The notes: generated by a model from the letters alone, not told the origin. Positions 49,566 to 59,469 are shown, numbered from the stretch's first letter. The stretch is 64,000 bases of DNA from Acidovorax sp. Leaf191 (GCF_001424425.1 NZ_LMPT01000018.1:248001-312000); one strand, 5' to 3'. Numbers and translations are program-made.

Positions 49566-52500
49566 ATGTCATCTATGGATGTCAACAATGCACCGGCCGC
49601 AGACTGGTCCCAAGGGGACCAGGACCTGGGACCTTTGGCCTGGGTGCTGGATGAACTGCGCAAATCGCTGGACGGTGCGGTCAAGGCCATGCGCCGCTTC
49701 GTGCGCGATGCCGAAGTGGCCCGGGAGTCGGATCTGGCCGCGCTGGACGCGGGCTCTCTGCGCATAGCGCGCCAGCAACTGCACCAGGCGTGCGGCGCGC
49801 TGGAAATGGTGGGCATGGGCCCGCCGGCGCTGGTGCTGCGGTCGATGGAGTCTGCCGTCCAGAAGTTCGTGCAGCGCCCCGAGACCTGCAGCGACGAAGC
49901 TGCGGCCGTGATCGAGCGCGCCAGCTTCGCCCTGATCGAATACCTGGAGACGGTGCTGGCGGGCAAGCCTGCCTCGCCGGTGGCGCTGTTCCCGCAATAC
50001 CGCGAGGCCCAGGCCCTGGCCGGGGCCGACCGCGTGCACCCCGCAGACCTGTGGCCCGTGGAGCGCCGTTTCCGCGAGCCGGAAGGCACCGTGTCCGTGC
50101 CGCCGCTGCCCTATGGGCCCGAAGCCCGCGCGCGCCTGGATTCCGCGGTGCTGCGCATCGTCAAGTCGGGCGACATCAAGGCGGCGATCAGCCTGCGCGA
50201 TACCTGCCTCGGGTTCGTCGCTGCCCAGCCGGACCGCCAGTCCCGCGCCTTCTGGAAGATCTGCGCCGGCTTCTTCGAAGCATTCGGCACGGGCCTGCTG
50301 CCCCCTGACGTGTATGTGAAACGCGTGGCGTCCCGCGTGCTGATGCAGTACGCGACGCTGGCCAAGGGCGACACCACCATCGCCGACCGCCTGGTTCAGG
50401 ACCTGCTGTTCTTCTGTTCCCAGGCCAAGCCGGCCGAAGGAACGCTGGACCAGGTGCCTTCGCTGCGCGCCGTGCGCCAGGCGTTCTCGCTGGACCGATT
50501 CAAGCCGGTCGACTACGACACGCCCCGCTTCGGCCGCTTCGACCCTGCCGTGCTGGCGCAGGCCCGTAAGCGCATCGCTGCAGCCACGGAAACCTGGTCC
50601 GGCCTGGCCGGCGGTGACCGCAACAAGCTCAAGCCCGCGGCGGACCAGTTCAGCCTCGTGTGCGATTCCTTGCGCAAGCTGCACCCCGGCAGCGAGAACC
50701 TGGCCCAGGCGCTCACGCGCGTGGTCGAATCCACCACCCGTTCGGGCGAGCCACCGTCGGCCGCCCTGGCGATGGAAGTCGCCACCTCGGTGCTGTATCT
50801 GCAGGCTGCTTTCGAAGAACTGGACGCTGGCGACGAGCAGATGGGCGTGCGCGCCACCCGCCTGGCGGAGCGCCTGGACGCCGTCGGCGCCGGTGCGCAG
50901 CCGGAGCCGCTAGAACAATGGATGGAAGAGCTGTACCGCAGGGTCAGCGACAACCAGACCATGGGCAGCGTGGTGGACGAGTTGCGGGCCACCCTGGGCG
51001 AGGCCGAAAAGGCGCTCGACCAGTTCTTCCGCAACCCCCAGGACACGGCCATTCTGGCCGCGGTGCCCGGCCATCTGGCGCAAATGCGCGGTGTGCTGTC
51101 GGTGCTGGGCCTGGACCAGGCCTCGCTGGCCGTCGTGCGCATGCGCGACATGGTCGAGCGCCTGTTGATCAACGAAGTGCCCGAGGCCGAGCGCCAGGGC
51201 GTCTTCGAGAAGCTGGGCAACAGCCTGGGCGCGTTGGGCTTCCTGATCGACATGCTCAGCTACCAGCGCACCATGGCACGCAAGCTGTTCGTGTACGACG
51301 AGGACTTGGGCGAGCTGCGCATCCTCATGGGCAAGGCCCGTCCCCGTGCATCGGACGCCGTGGAAGAGTCGCCGGCCAAGCTGGAAGAGCGCTCTGCGAT
51401 TCCGGTGCCCGACGTGCTGCCGCGCTTTCCGGTGCAGGAGCCGATCAGCGCACCGACCGACTTCGGCTCCTTGCAGGAGCTGCCGGATTTCCCCGCGGCC
51501 GCTCCGGCCGAGGAACCGGCCCTGGCCCCCGAAATATCCTTCGACGCACCGGACCTGGGTGCCGGTGCCGCAGCACCCGCTGCCGCTCCCGCCCCCACGA
51601 TCACCCTGCGCGAAGCGCCCGCCATCGAAGACGAACTGCTCGAGGTGTTCCTCGAAGAAGCGCGTGAAGTGGTGGTCAACGGCCTTGCCGCCATCGACCT
51701 GCTGCGCGACGAACCCGGCAACCTGAGCGAGCAGACCACGCTGCGGCGTGCTTTCCACACGCTCAAGGGCAGCTCGCGCATGGTCGGGCTCAACGACTTC
51801 GGCGAAGCCGCCTGGTCGATGGAGCAACTGCTCAACGCCTGGCTGGCCGAGCAAAAGCCCATGCAGCCCGAGTTGCTCCAGCTGTCGTCGGATTCCTTGC
51901 AGGCCTTCAGCCGCTGGGCAGACGACATCGCGGCCGGACGGCATGCAGGCTGGGAGCCTGAACCCTTCCGCAAGTCGGCCGATGCGATGCGCCTGGATGG
52001 CACGCTGCTGCCGCTGGCGCTCCCGTCTGCCGACGGTTCGGTGGCCCCTGCCGCCGCCGAGCCCGAGCTGGTGCCCGCAGAGCCCGAACTGGCGGCTCCC
52101 GAAGCGCAGCCGCTGGTGGCCGATCTGCCACCGGTGTTGCCCGAGCCCGTGGCCGAAGAAGCCGCTCTGGCGGTCGAAGAAGAATTCACGATTCCCGACT
52201 TCGAGGCCACGGAGATCGCGGAGCACGGGCCCGAAGAAATCGCTGCAGTGCCCGAAGTGGCCGAGGACATCGACTTCTCGGTCTTCAGCGCTGCGCTGAA
52301 CGAATCCGCGCCTGGTGGCGAGGCACCTGCCGCGCTGGATACGTCCAGTGTGGACTTCGTGCTGGACCTCGAACTGCCCGACCTTGAGCCCGTGGCCGCC
52401 GCCGAGCCGCGCGCCGACGATGCGCTGTCTCTGGCTGCCGAACCGGCTGCCGAGATGCCCGTTCAGGAGGCCGATGCGCCGCCCGCCCTGCCGCCCCTGG

Positions 52501-55500
52501 AGTCGGTGGAGGAAGTCGAATTCCTGGAAGCCCAGGAATTTGCGGAGCTGGAAAAACTGCTGGACGCCGGCGAGCCGGAGCCCGAGGCTTTGCTGCCAGC
52601 CGAACTCCCGGAAGCCTCTGTGGAGGCTCCCGTGGAGTCGCCCGTGGCCTTGGTGGCCGACGAGGTGCCCGATGCAGAACTGCAAGCACCAGCGCCTGCC
52701 GCGGCCGAGCTGGACGAGCCCCTGCAACTGGACGACTCCGCCAACGATGACGCCGTCAAGGTCATCGACACGCTGCGCATTCCGATCCCGCTGTACAACG
52801 TCTACCTGAACGAAGCCGACGAATGGTCGCGCCGCCTGGTGACGGGTCTGCAGGAATGGTCGCTGGAGCTGCACGAGCCGCTGCCCGACAACGCGGTGGC
52901 GTTGTCGCACTCGCTCGCCGGCAGTTCCGCCACCGTGGGTTTCACCGGCCTGTCCGAAATGGCCCGCACCCTGGAACATGCGCTGCAGCATGTGCAGTTC
53001 CAGTCCGGCGGCACGCAGGAGCAGGCCCAGGCCTTCATGGCTGCGGCGGAAGACATTCGCCGCCTGCTGCACCAGTTCGCTGCGGGGTTCCTGAAGGAGC
53101 CCAGCCAGGAAGTGCTGGAGCAACTGCGCCAGATCCTCGAGACCGAGGTCGAGAACACCCTCACGCCGCCCGAGGAAGACCTGGTGGATGCGTTCGCGGC
53201 CGAGTCCGTGGAGCCAGAGCCCGCGCCACCTGCCGTGGCACAGGCGCCCGCCGTGCCCGAAGAGGCCGAAGAACCCCAGTCGTTTGCCGAGTCGACGCTC
53301 GACCCCGCGCCGCTGATCGTGCCGCAGGGCCATGTGGCCCCGGCCCTGTCGGTGGTGGCCCACGACCAGGACCAGTTGGTCGACGATGCCATCGCCCACG
53401 CCGTCGCCTTGTCGTCGGACGTGGACGACGATATCGACGCCATCGACGTCATCGACCCCGACCTGTTCCCGATCTTCGAGGAAGAGGCTGCTGAACTGCT
53501 GCCCCAGCTGGGTGGTGCACTGCGCCAGTGGGCGTCCCGCCCCGACAACCTGGGCGCACGCAGCGAGGTGCTCCGCGCACTGCACACCCTCAAGGGCAGC
53601 TCGCGCCTGGCCGGTGCCATGCGCCTGGGCGAAATGGCGCACAGGCTGGAATCGGCCATCGAACACCTCGATGCCGAGACCGTCACGTCCGACCAGATCG
53701 AGCCGCTGCAGGGCAGTTTCGACGGCCTGCAGGCCAACTTCGAAGCCTTGCGCGCGATTGGCCAGAACGCATCGGACACCGTGGTGTCGCTGCCCGTCGA
53801 GCCCGCACGTGGCCCGGCTGCGGCCGCAGCACCGGCGGTATCCGCCGCTGGCGATGCAGCCGCTCCGGCAGCCACAGCGCCTGCGCAAGCGGGCGTGCCT
53901 GCAGCCCGGCTGCCCGGCCCGTCCCAACTGGCGCCCTTGCGCGTGGCCGCCAACCAGTCGGTGCGCGTGCGCGCGCAGCTGCTGGACCGCCTGGTCAACC
54001 AGGCGGGCGAGGTCATGATCAGCCGTTCGCGCCTGGATGTGCGCCTGGGCCAGTTCCGCAGTTCGCTCACCGACCTGTCGGGCAACCTGGACAGGCTGCG
54101 CCAGCAGCTGCGTGACATCGAAGTGCAGGCCGAGTCGCAGATGCAATCGCGCCTGGCGCTGTCCAAGGACTCCGCTGCCGGGTTCGACCCGCTGGAGTTC
54201 GACCGCTTCACCCGCGTGCAGGAACTCACCCGCATGATGGCCGAATCGGTGAACGACGTGGCCACCGTGCAGCGCAACCTGCAGCGCGCCATGGAAGGCG
54301 CCGAAGACGATCTGATCGCCCAGGGCCGCCAGGCCCGCGAGCTGCAGCGCGACCTGCTGCGCACCCGCATGGTGGAGTTCGAAGGCATTGCAGAACGCCT
54401 GTACGCCGTGGTGCGTCAGGCCTCCAAGGAGACCGGCAAGCAGATCAAGCTCGACATCACCGGCGGCTCCATCGAAATGGACCGCGGCGTGCTGGACCGC
54501 ATGACGCCTGCGTTCGAACACTTGCTGCGCAATTGCGTCGCCCACGGTATCGAAGACCCGCAGGTGCGCACGGCGGCGGGCAAGCCGGCCTCCGGCACCA
54601 TCACGGTGGACCTGCACCACGAAGGCAACGACGTGTCGGTCGAGTTCCGCGACGACGGCGCAGGCCTGAACCTGCCCCGCATCCGCGAGAAGGCGCTGGC
54701 GCAGGGCATCGTGGAAGCCGGTGTGGAGCTGAGCGACGCCGATGCCGCCAACCTGATCTTCATGCCCGGTTTCTCCACAGCATCCGAAGTGACCGGCCTG
54801 TCGGGCCGGGGCATCGGGATGGACGTGGTGCGCGCCGAGATCAACGCTCTGGGCGGCCGCATCGAGACCTCGACCGAAGCCGGCAAGGGCGCTGCGTTCC
54901 GCATGGTGCTGCCACTGACCACGGCGGTGACGCAGGTGGTGATGCTGCGTGCAGGCGACCTGGCCATTGGCGTGCCCGCCAGCGTGGTCGAGATCGTGCG
55001 GCGCACCTCGTCGCAGGATCTGGAAGAGGCCTATCGCACGGGCACCTTCGACGACGGCACCGAAAAGCTGCCGTTCTTCTGGTCCGGCGCGCTGCTGCAG
55101 GCTTCGGCCCGCAGCCACGAGCCTGCCGGCAAGACCCGCCCTGTGGTGATCTTCCGAAGCGCCGCTCAACGCATTGCCATGCACGTGGACGAAGTGCTGG
55201 GCAACCAGGAAGTCGTGGTGAAGAACCTCGGCCCGCAGCTGTCCCGTCTGCCTGGCCTGGCCGGCATGTCGGTGCTGGCCTCGGGTGCCGTGGTGCTGAT
55301 CTACAACCCCGTGGCGCTGTCCACGGTGTACGGCGACCAGGTGCGTGCTGCCAGCGTCGGCCTGCCACCCATGCAGGATGCGGCCGGTGCAGGTGCAGGT
55401 GCGGGTGCGGGTGCCGGCAAAGCCGTGGTGTCGCCCCAGCTGGCGGGACCGAGCCAGGTGCCCCTGGTGCTGGTGGTGGACGATTCGATCACGGTGCGCC

Positions 55501-55844
55501 GCGTCACGCAGCGCCTGCTGCAGCGCGAAGGCTACCGGGTGTCCCTGGCGGCCGATGGCCTGCAGGCGCTCGAACGCCTGCAGGAGGAGCGGCCGACCGT
55601 GGTGCTCTCCGACATCGAAATGCCGCGCATGGACGGGTTCGACCTGGCGCGCAACATCCGGGCCGACGGTGCACTGCGCGACCTGCCCATCATCATGATC
55701 ACCTCGCGGATCGCTGAAAAGCACCGCGAGCATGCGATGGAGCTGGGCGTGAACCACTACCTGGGCAAGCCGTACTCGGACGAGGAACTGCTGAGCCTGA
55801 TCCAGCACTATGCGCGCCTGGAGGCCGCGGCCGCCGAGGCTTGA
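49566..55844 (+). CDS. chpA: Hybrid chemosensory kinase ChpA/PilL
   Basis: CheA-type kinase of 2092 residues controlling type IV pilus motility. Five Hpt-like modules can be placed by their His: residue 73 (LHQACGAL, degenerate), 503 (GHLAQMRGVL, degenerate), 731 (FHTLKGSSRMVG), 1115 (LSHSLAGSSATVG) and 1340 (LHTLKGSSRLAG). Acidic Pro/Ala linkers (~610-690, 830-1080) separate them. The dimerisation and kinase domain follows, with N-box RNCVAHGIED (~1656), G1 DDGAG and G2 GRGIGMD (~1748), then a CheW-like domain. The C-terminal receiver has its phosphoacceptor Asp at 2016 (LSDIEMPRMDG). Pseudomonas ChpA is larger (2472) with eight phosphotransfer modules. A terminator follows. Confidence 0.93.
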   Translation: MSSMDVNNAPAADWSQGDQDLGPLAWVLDELRKSLDGAVKAMRRFVRDAEVARESDLAALDAGSLRIARQQLHQACGALEMVGMGPPALVLRSMESAVQKFVQRPETCSDEAAAVIERASFALIEYLETVLAGKPASPVALFPQYREAQALAGADRVHPADLWPVERRFREPEGTVSVPPLPYGPEARARLDSAVLRIVKSGDIKAAISLRDTCLGFVAAQPDRQSRAFWKICAGFFEAFGTGLLPPDVYVKRVASRVLMQYATLAKGDTTIADRLVQDLLFFCSQAKPAEGTLDQVPSLRAVRQAFSLDRFKPVDYDTPRFGRFDPAVLAQARKRIAAATETWSGLAGGDRNKLKPAADQFSLVCDSLRKLHPGSENLAQALTRVVESTTRSGEPPSAALAMEVATSVLYLQAAFEELDAGDEQMGVRATRLAERLDAVGAGAQPEPLEQWMEELYRRVSDNQTMGSVVDELRATLGEAEKALDQFFRNPQDTAILAAVPGHLAQMRGVLSVLGLDQASLAVVRMRDMVERLLINEVPEAERQGVFEKLGNSLGALGFLIDMLSYQRTMARKLFVYDEDLGELRILMGKARPRASDAVEESPAKLEERSAIPVPDVLPRFPVQEPISAPTDFGSLQELPDFPAAAPAEEPALAPEISFDAPDLGAGAAAPAAAPAPTITLREAPAIEDELLEVFLEEAREVVVNGLAAIDLLRDEPGNLSEQTTLRRAFHTLKGSSRMVGLNDFGEAAWSMEQLLNAWLAEQKPMQPELLQLSSDSLQAFSRWADDIAAGRHAGWEPEPFRKSADAMRLDGTLLPLALPSADGSVAPAAAEPELVPAEPELAAPEAQPLVADLPPVLPEPVAEEAALAVEEEFTIPDFEATEIAEHGPEEIAAVPEVAEDIDFSVFSAALNESAPGGEAPAALDTSSVDFVLDLELPDLEPVAAAEPRADDALSLAAEPAAEMPVQEADAPPALPPLESVEEVEFLEAQEFAELEKLLDAGEPEPEALLPAELPEASVEAPVESPVALVADEVPDAELQAPAPAAAELDEPLQLDDSANDDAVKVIDTLRIPIPLYNVYLNEADEWSRRLVTGLQEWSLELHEPLPDNAVALSHSLAGSSATVGFTGLSEMARTLEHALQHVQFQSGGTQEQAQAFMAAAEDIRRLLHQFAAGFLKEPSQEVLEQLRQILETEVENTLTPPEEDLVDAFAAESVEPEPAPPAVAQAPAVPEEAEEPQSFAESTLDPAPLIVPQGHVAPALSVVAHDQDQLVDDAIAHAVALSSDVDDDIDAIDVIDPDLFPIFEEEAAELLPQLGGALRQWASRPDNLGARSEVLRALHTLKGSSRLAGAMRLGEMAHRLESAIEHLDAETVTSDQIEPLQGSFDGLQANFEALRAIGQNASDTVVSLPVEPARGPAAAAAPAVSAAGDAAAPAATAPAQAGVPAARLPGPSQLAPLRVAANQSVRVRAQLLDRLVNQAGEVMISRSRLDVRLGQFRSSLTDLSGNLDRLRQQLRDIEVQAESQMQSRLALSKDSAAGFDPLEFDRFTRVQELTRMMAESVNDVATVQRNLQRAMEGAEDDLIAQGRQARELQRDLLRTRMVEFEGIAERLYAVVRQASKETGKQIKLDITGGSIEMDRGVLDRMTPAFEHLLRNCVAHGIEDPQVRTAAGKPASGTITVDLHHEGNDVSVEFRDDGAGLNLPRIREKALAQGIVEAGVELSDADAANLIFMPGFSTASEVTGLSGRGIGMDVVRAEINALGGRIETSTEAGKGAAFRMVLPLTTAVTQVVMLRAGDLAIGVPASVVEIVRRTSSQDLEEAYRTGTFDDGTEKLPFFWSGALLQASARSHEPAGKTRPVVIFRSAAQRIAMHVDEVLGNQEVVVKNLGPQLSRLPGLAGMSVLASGAVVLIYNPVALSTVYGDQVRAASVGLPPMQDAAGAGAGAGAGAGKAVVSPQLAGPSQVPLVLVVDDSITVRRVTQRLLQREGYRVSLAADGLQALERLQEERPTVVLSDIEMPRMDGFDLARNIRADGALRDLPIIMITSRIAEKHREHAMELGVNHYLGKPYSDEELLSLIQHYARLEAAAAEA

Positions 55845-55979
55845 CCAGGGCACTGCAGGAGCAGATGCCCGGATCGGTGGACGAAAGAGATAGAGACGAG
55901 ACGAGACGAACGAATGTGTGCCGCGGCATGCGGCCCCCTGAAGGAGCTGCATGCCCGGTTCTCACACAGTTCCTGCAAC

Positions 55980-56006
55980 GGGCGCCCTGGAGGCGCCCTT
56001 TTTTTT
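55980..56006 (+). terminator. Rho-independent terminator between chpA and pilU
   Basis: GGGCGCC / GGCGCCC stem with a 5-base loop followed by eight T, 136 bases past the chpA stop and 10 bases before the chosen pilU ATG. It falls inside an open frame continuous with pilU that begins at an ATG (55951) with a strong AAGGAG site. Confidence 0.85.
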
Positions 56007-56016
56007 CGAGCGTGCC

Positions 56017-57186
56017 ATGCCCTCAGAGTCCGATGTCGTGATCGAGCCCCACCCACCCGCACCGTTCGGTGACAGCCGGCTGCTGGCCTGCCTGGCCCTG
56101 GTGGCGCGGGAAAGGGCCTCGGACCTCTTCCTGCTGGCGGGGGCGCCGCCCACCGTCAAGCGGCAGGGGGACTTTCTGCCGATCAGCCAGCAGGTGCTGC
56201 CTGCGCAGGACATCCGCACCATGGCCTATTCGATCATGGGCAAGGCGCAGCGCCATGAGTTCGAAAGCACGATGGAGTGCGACTTCTCGTACGCGACGGC
56301 AGAGGGCGATCGCTTTCGGGTCAACGTGCACCTGCAGCGCGGCCAGGTGGGCATGGTGATCCGCCACGTGGCCTCGCGGATCGCCACCCTGGACGAGCTG
56401 GGCCTGCCCAAGGTGCTCAAGGAGCTGGCTTTCCTGAAGGGTGGCCTGGTGCTGACGGTGGGCTCTGCGGGCTCGGGCAAGACGACCACGCTGGCCGCGC
56501 TGCTGGACCACCGCAACACCAACGCGCCCGGCCACATCCTCACCATCGAAGACCCGATCGAGTACCTGCACCCGCACAAGAAATCGCTGATCACGCAGCG
56601 CGAGGTCGGCATCGACACACGCTCCTACGACGAGGCCCTGCGCCGCGCGATGCGCGAGGCGCCCAACGTGATCATGATCGGCGAGATCCGCGACCGCGCC
56701 ACGATGCAGCATGCGCTGCACTACGCCGAGTCGGGCCACCTGTGCGTGTCCACCCTGCATGCGCACAACGCCAACCAGGCGGTGCAGCGCATCCTCAATT
56801 TCTTTCCGGAGCATGCGCACAAGCAACTGCAGATGGACCTCTCGCTGAACCTGCGGGCGGTGATTGCGCAGCGGCTCATCAAAGGCGTGTCGGCCCGCCT
56901 GGTGCCCGCCACTGAAGTCATGCTGCTCACGCCCTACGTGGCCGACCTCATCCAGAAAGGGCAGGTCGACGAGCTCAAGACGGCAATCAGCCGGGGTGTG
57001 GAGCAGGGCATGTGCAGCTTCGACCAGTCACTGTATGCGCTGGCCGAGTCCGGCGCGATCAGCGCCGAAGAGGCCATTGCCCATGCGGACAACCGCACTG
57101 ACCTGTCGCTCAAGCTGCGGCTGGCCGCCGGGGGCTCGCTCACGGTGGCGGGGATGAGCATGCGGGAGAACACGCCGCTCGTCTGA
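56017..57186 (+). CDS. pilU: Type IV pilus retraction ATPase, PilU type
   Basis: PilT/PilU-family hexameric ATPase of 389 residues. The N-terminal PAS-like domain shows ASDLFLLAGAPPTVKRQGDF, Walker A is GSAGSGKTTT, the Asp box is LTIEDPIEYLH, Walker B is NVIMIGEIRD and the His box is GHLCVSTLHAHNA. The PilU assignment, rather than PilT, rests on the N-terminal sequence, the extended C-terminus and the place after chpA. The ATG at 56017 is chosen because a terminator lies just upstream. An in-frame ATG at 55951 with a better ribosome-binding site would add 22 residues encoded through the terminator. Confidence 0.87.
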   Translation: MPSESDVVIEPHPPAPFGDSRLLACLALVARERASDLFLLAGAPPTVKRQGDFLPISQQVLPAQDIRTMAYSIMGKAQRHEFESTMECDFSYATAEGDRFRVNVHLQRGQVGMVIRHVASRIATLDELGLPKVLKELAFLKGGLVLTVGSAGSGKTTTLAALLDHRNTNAPGHILTIEDPIEYLHPHKKSLITQREVGIDTRSYDEALRRAMREAPNVIMIGEIRDRATMQHALHYAESGHLCVSTLHAHNANQAVQRILNFFPEHAHKQLQMDLSLNLRAVIAQRLIKGVSARLVPATEVMLLTPYVADLIQKGQVDELKTAISRGVEQGMCSFDQSLYALAESGAISAEEAIAHADNRTDLSLKLRLAAGGSLTVAGMSMRENTPLV

Positions 57187-57224
57187 GCGATGTGGCGGAT
57201 ACCGATTTGCCTCCAGAAAATACG

Positions 57225-57363
57225 AGAACCTGTCCCTGCTGAGCATTCCACGAGCTCAGGACGGGGCTTGGGGGCGGGCCTGAGGAAGCGCCGCGCAAGG
57301 CTTCGACAGGCTCAGCTCGAACGGTGTTGCATCATCGACCGCCCCTCGGTACGAAGGTCAAGC
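57225..57363. repeat. REP-like intergenic sequence between pilU and the photolyase
   Basis: It contains CTTCGACAGGCTCAGCTCGAACGG, a motif I recall as a very common dispersed intergenic repeat in proteobacteria, and a companion inverted repeat CTGAGC...GCTCAG (57239-57259). It lies between convergent genes and may serve as a bidirectional transcription barrier. Confidence 0.6.
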
Positions 57364-58848
57364 TCAGGCGCTGGCCTTCACCACCGCATACCGCTCCAGC
57401 GTCTGCTGCCGCGCGGTGTCATGGTCCACGATGGGCAGGGGGTAGTTGCCCCCCAGTTGCACACCGGCGCTCTGCAGCTCCAGAGGCTTGGCCTTCCAGG
57501 GGGCATGCAGCGCCGCGTTCGGCAACCCGGCCAGCTGGGGCAGGTAGCGGCGGATGAACTTGCCCTCGGGGTCGAACTTCTCGCTTTGGCTCACCGGGTT
57601 GAAGATGCGAAAGTAGGGCTGCGCATCGCAGCCGCTCGAGCTGGCCCACTGCCAGCCGCCGTTGTTGGCCGACAGGTCGAAGTCGTTCAGCTGCAGCGCA
57701 AAGTAGGCCTCGCCCCGGCGCCAGTCCAGCCCCAGGTCCTTGACCAGAAAGCTGGCCACCACCATGCGCAGCCGGTTGTGCATGTAGCCCGTCTGGTTGA
57801 TCTGCGCCATGGCGGCGTCCACCAGCGGGTAGCCGGTGCGGCCCTCGCACCAGGCCGCGAACAAGGCATCGGCCTCGGGCCCGGTCTCCCACGCGATGGC
57901 GTCGTAGGCGGGCTTGAAGCTATCGGTCACCACGTGGGGGTGGTGGTACAGGATCTGAAAGTAGAAGTCCCGCCAGATCAGCTCGCTCAGCCAGGTGGCA
58001 GCGCCGGGGCTGCCTTGGCTGGCGCGCTCGTGGGCGGTGCGGGCCAGCAGGCGGGGCGATATGGTGCCAAAGCGCAGGTGCACGCTCAGGTAGCTTGGGC
58101 CCTTGACGGCCGGGAAGTTGCGCGTGTCCTCATACTTGTCGATGCGCTCTATAAAGTCCGCCAGCAACTGGTGGGCGCCCTGGCTGCCGGTGGGGATCTT
58201 CAACTGCGCCAGGCCCGCGGGCTCGAAGCCCAGCGCCGCCAGCGTGGGCACGGGCCTGCGGTGGCCCGCTGGCCGGGGCGCCAGCCGCGCGGCGTGCCGC
58301 TCCACCGGGTAGCTGCTCAGGTAGAACGCATCCACCTTCTTGAGCCACGCGTTCTTGTACGGCGTGAACACGCTGTAGGGGTGGCCCGCCTGCGTCATCA
58401 CCTCGCTGCGCTCGAAGACCGTGTGGTCCTTGAAGGTGTGCAGTGCACGGCCCTGGGCCGCCAGCCGGGTGCGGACGGAGGCGTCCCGCGCGATGGCCTG
58501 CGGTTCGTCGTCATGGTTGGTGTACACGGCCTCAACGTCCAGCGCGGCGGCCAGGTCCGGCACCGCATCGGCTGCCGCGGCGTGGTGCACCACGATGAGC
58601 CCGCCATGATCGTGCCCTGACAGGGTGCGCAGGGCGGCGTCCAGCTCCACCAGCGTCTCGCGGATGAACTCCACCCGCCGGTCCGTGCGGGGCAGCGCAT
58701 CGAGGATATCGGTGTCGAAGACAAAGGCGCAGTGCACCTGCTGGCACTGGGTGAGGGCGTGGTACAGGGCGGCCTGGTCCTCGGTGCGCAGATCGCGCCG
58801 AAACCAGACCAGCCCGCTTGAATAGGAGGGCGCCGAAGGGGGCTGCAT
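57364..58848 (-). CDS. phrB: Deoxyribodipyrimidine photolyase (cryptochrome/photolyase family)
   Basis: Flavoenzyme of 494 residues that uses light to split cyclobutane pyrimidine dimers. The N-terminal antenna domain begins LVWFRRDLRTEDQAALYHAL. The C-terminal FAD domain has LSVHLRFGTISPR, WLSELIWRDFY, and GYPLVDAAMAQINQTGYMHNRLRM, then WQWASSSGCDAQPYFRIFNP, all typical of class I CPD photolyases. The start MQPPSAPSY leaves a 21-base divergent gap to yqgE. Confidence 0.93.
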   Translation of the reverse strand: MQPPSAPSYSSGLVWFRRDLRTEDQAALYHALTQCQQVHCAFVFDTDILDALPRTDRRVEFIRETLVELDAALRTLSGHDHGGLIVVHHAAAADAVPDLAAALDVEAVYTNHDDEPQAIARDASVRTRLAAQGRALHTFKDHTVFERSEVMTQAGHPYSVFTPYKNAWLKKVDAFYLSSYPVERHAARLAPRPAGHRRPVPTLAALGFEPAGLAQLKIPTGSQGAHQLLADFIERIDKYEDTRNFPAVKGPSYLSVHLRFGTISPRLLARTAHERASQGSPGAATWLSELIWRDFYFQILYHHPHVVTDSFKPAYDAIAWETGPEADALFAAWCEGRTGYPLVDAAMAQINQTGYMHNRLRMVVASFLVKDLGLDWRRGEAYFALQLNDFDLSANNGGWQWASSSGCDAQPYFRIFNPVSQSEKFDPEGKFIRRYLPQLAGLPNAALHAPWKAKPLELQSAGVQLGGNYPLPIVDHDTARQQTLERYAVVKASA

Positions 58849-58869
58849 GTTCACCGTTAAAATTGCGGA

Positions 58870-59469
58870 ATGTCCTCCGATTCTGCGCCCATCAACCTGA
58901 CGCATCACTTCCTGATCGCGATGCCCGGCCTGGAGGATGAGTCTTTCGCGCGCAGTGTGGTCTACCTGTGCGAGCACAGCGAACGCGGTGCGCTGGGCCT
59001 CATCATCAACAAGCCCACCGACATCACCCTGAAGGGCCTGTTCGACAAGGTCGATCTGTCCCTGCGGCGCGAAGACCTGACCCAAGAGCCCGTGTTCCAG
59101 GGCGGCCCGGTACAGACCGAGCGCGGCTTCGTGCTGCACGAGCCCATGCTGTTCGAGAGTGCCGAGGCGGATGAATCCGTGTACGCCTCCACCATGACCA
59201 TTCCGGGCGGCCTGGAGATGACCACTTCCAAAGACGTGCTCGAAGCCCTCTCCACCGGTGCGGGCCCCCGCCGCGTGCTGATCACGCTGGGCTATTCGTC
59301 CTGGGGCGAAGGGCAGCTCGAGACCGAGCTGGCCGAGAACGCCTGGCTCACCGTGGCGGCCGACCTGTCGGTGATCTTCGACACCCCCGTGCCCGAGCGC
59401 TACGACCGGGCCCTGGCGCTGCTGGGCCTCAAGGCCTGGATGCTGTCGCCCGAGGCGGGGCACGCATGA
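58870..59469 (+). CDS. yqgE: YqgE/AlgH family protein
   Basis: Protein of 199 residues of the DUF179 family, with AMPGLEDESFARSVVYLCEHSERGALGL and INKPTD near the N-terminus and FQGGPVQTERGFVLH and LGYSSWGEGQLE motifs. The fold is known but not the function. It is almost always next to ruvX, and here its stop overlaps the ruvX start by 4 bases. It begins the yqgE-ruvX-pyrR-pyrB cluster. Confidence 0.93.
   Translation: MSSDSAPINLTHHFLIAMPGLEDESFARSVVYLCEHSERGALGLIINKPTDITLKGLFDKVDLSLRREDLTQEPVFQGGPVQTERGFVLHEPMLFESAEADESVYASTMTIPGGLEMTTSKDVLEALSTGAGPRRVLITLGYSSWGEGQLETELAENAWLTVAADLSVIFDTPVPERYDRALALLGLKAWMLSPEAGHA

Noticed and set aside
50910-55952. A 1680-codon open frame on the minus strand opposite chpA
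   Set aside because: It is an antisense shadow produced by biased third-codon positions. The product is His/Gln/Gly-rich with no domain, and chpA is clearly coding.
55951-56016. Using the upstream ATG as the annotated pilU start
   Set aside because: It would translate through a strong terminator hairpin and add residues not typical of the family. Kept as a finding instead.
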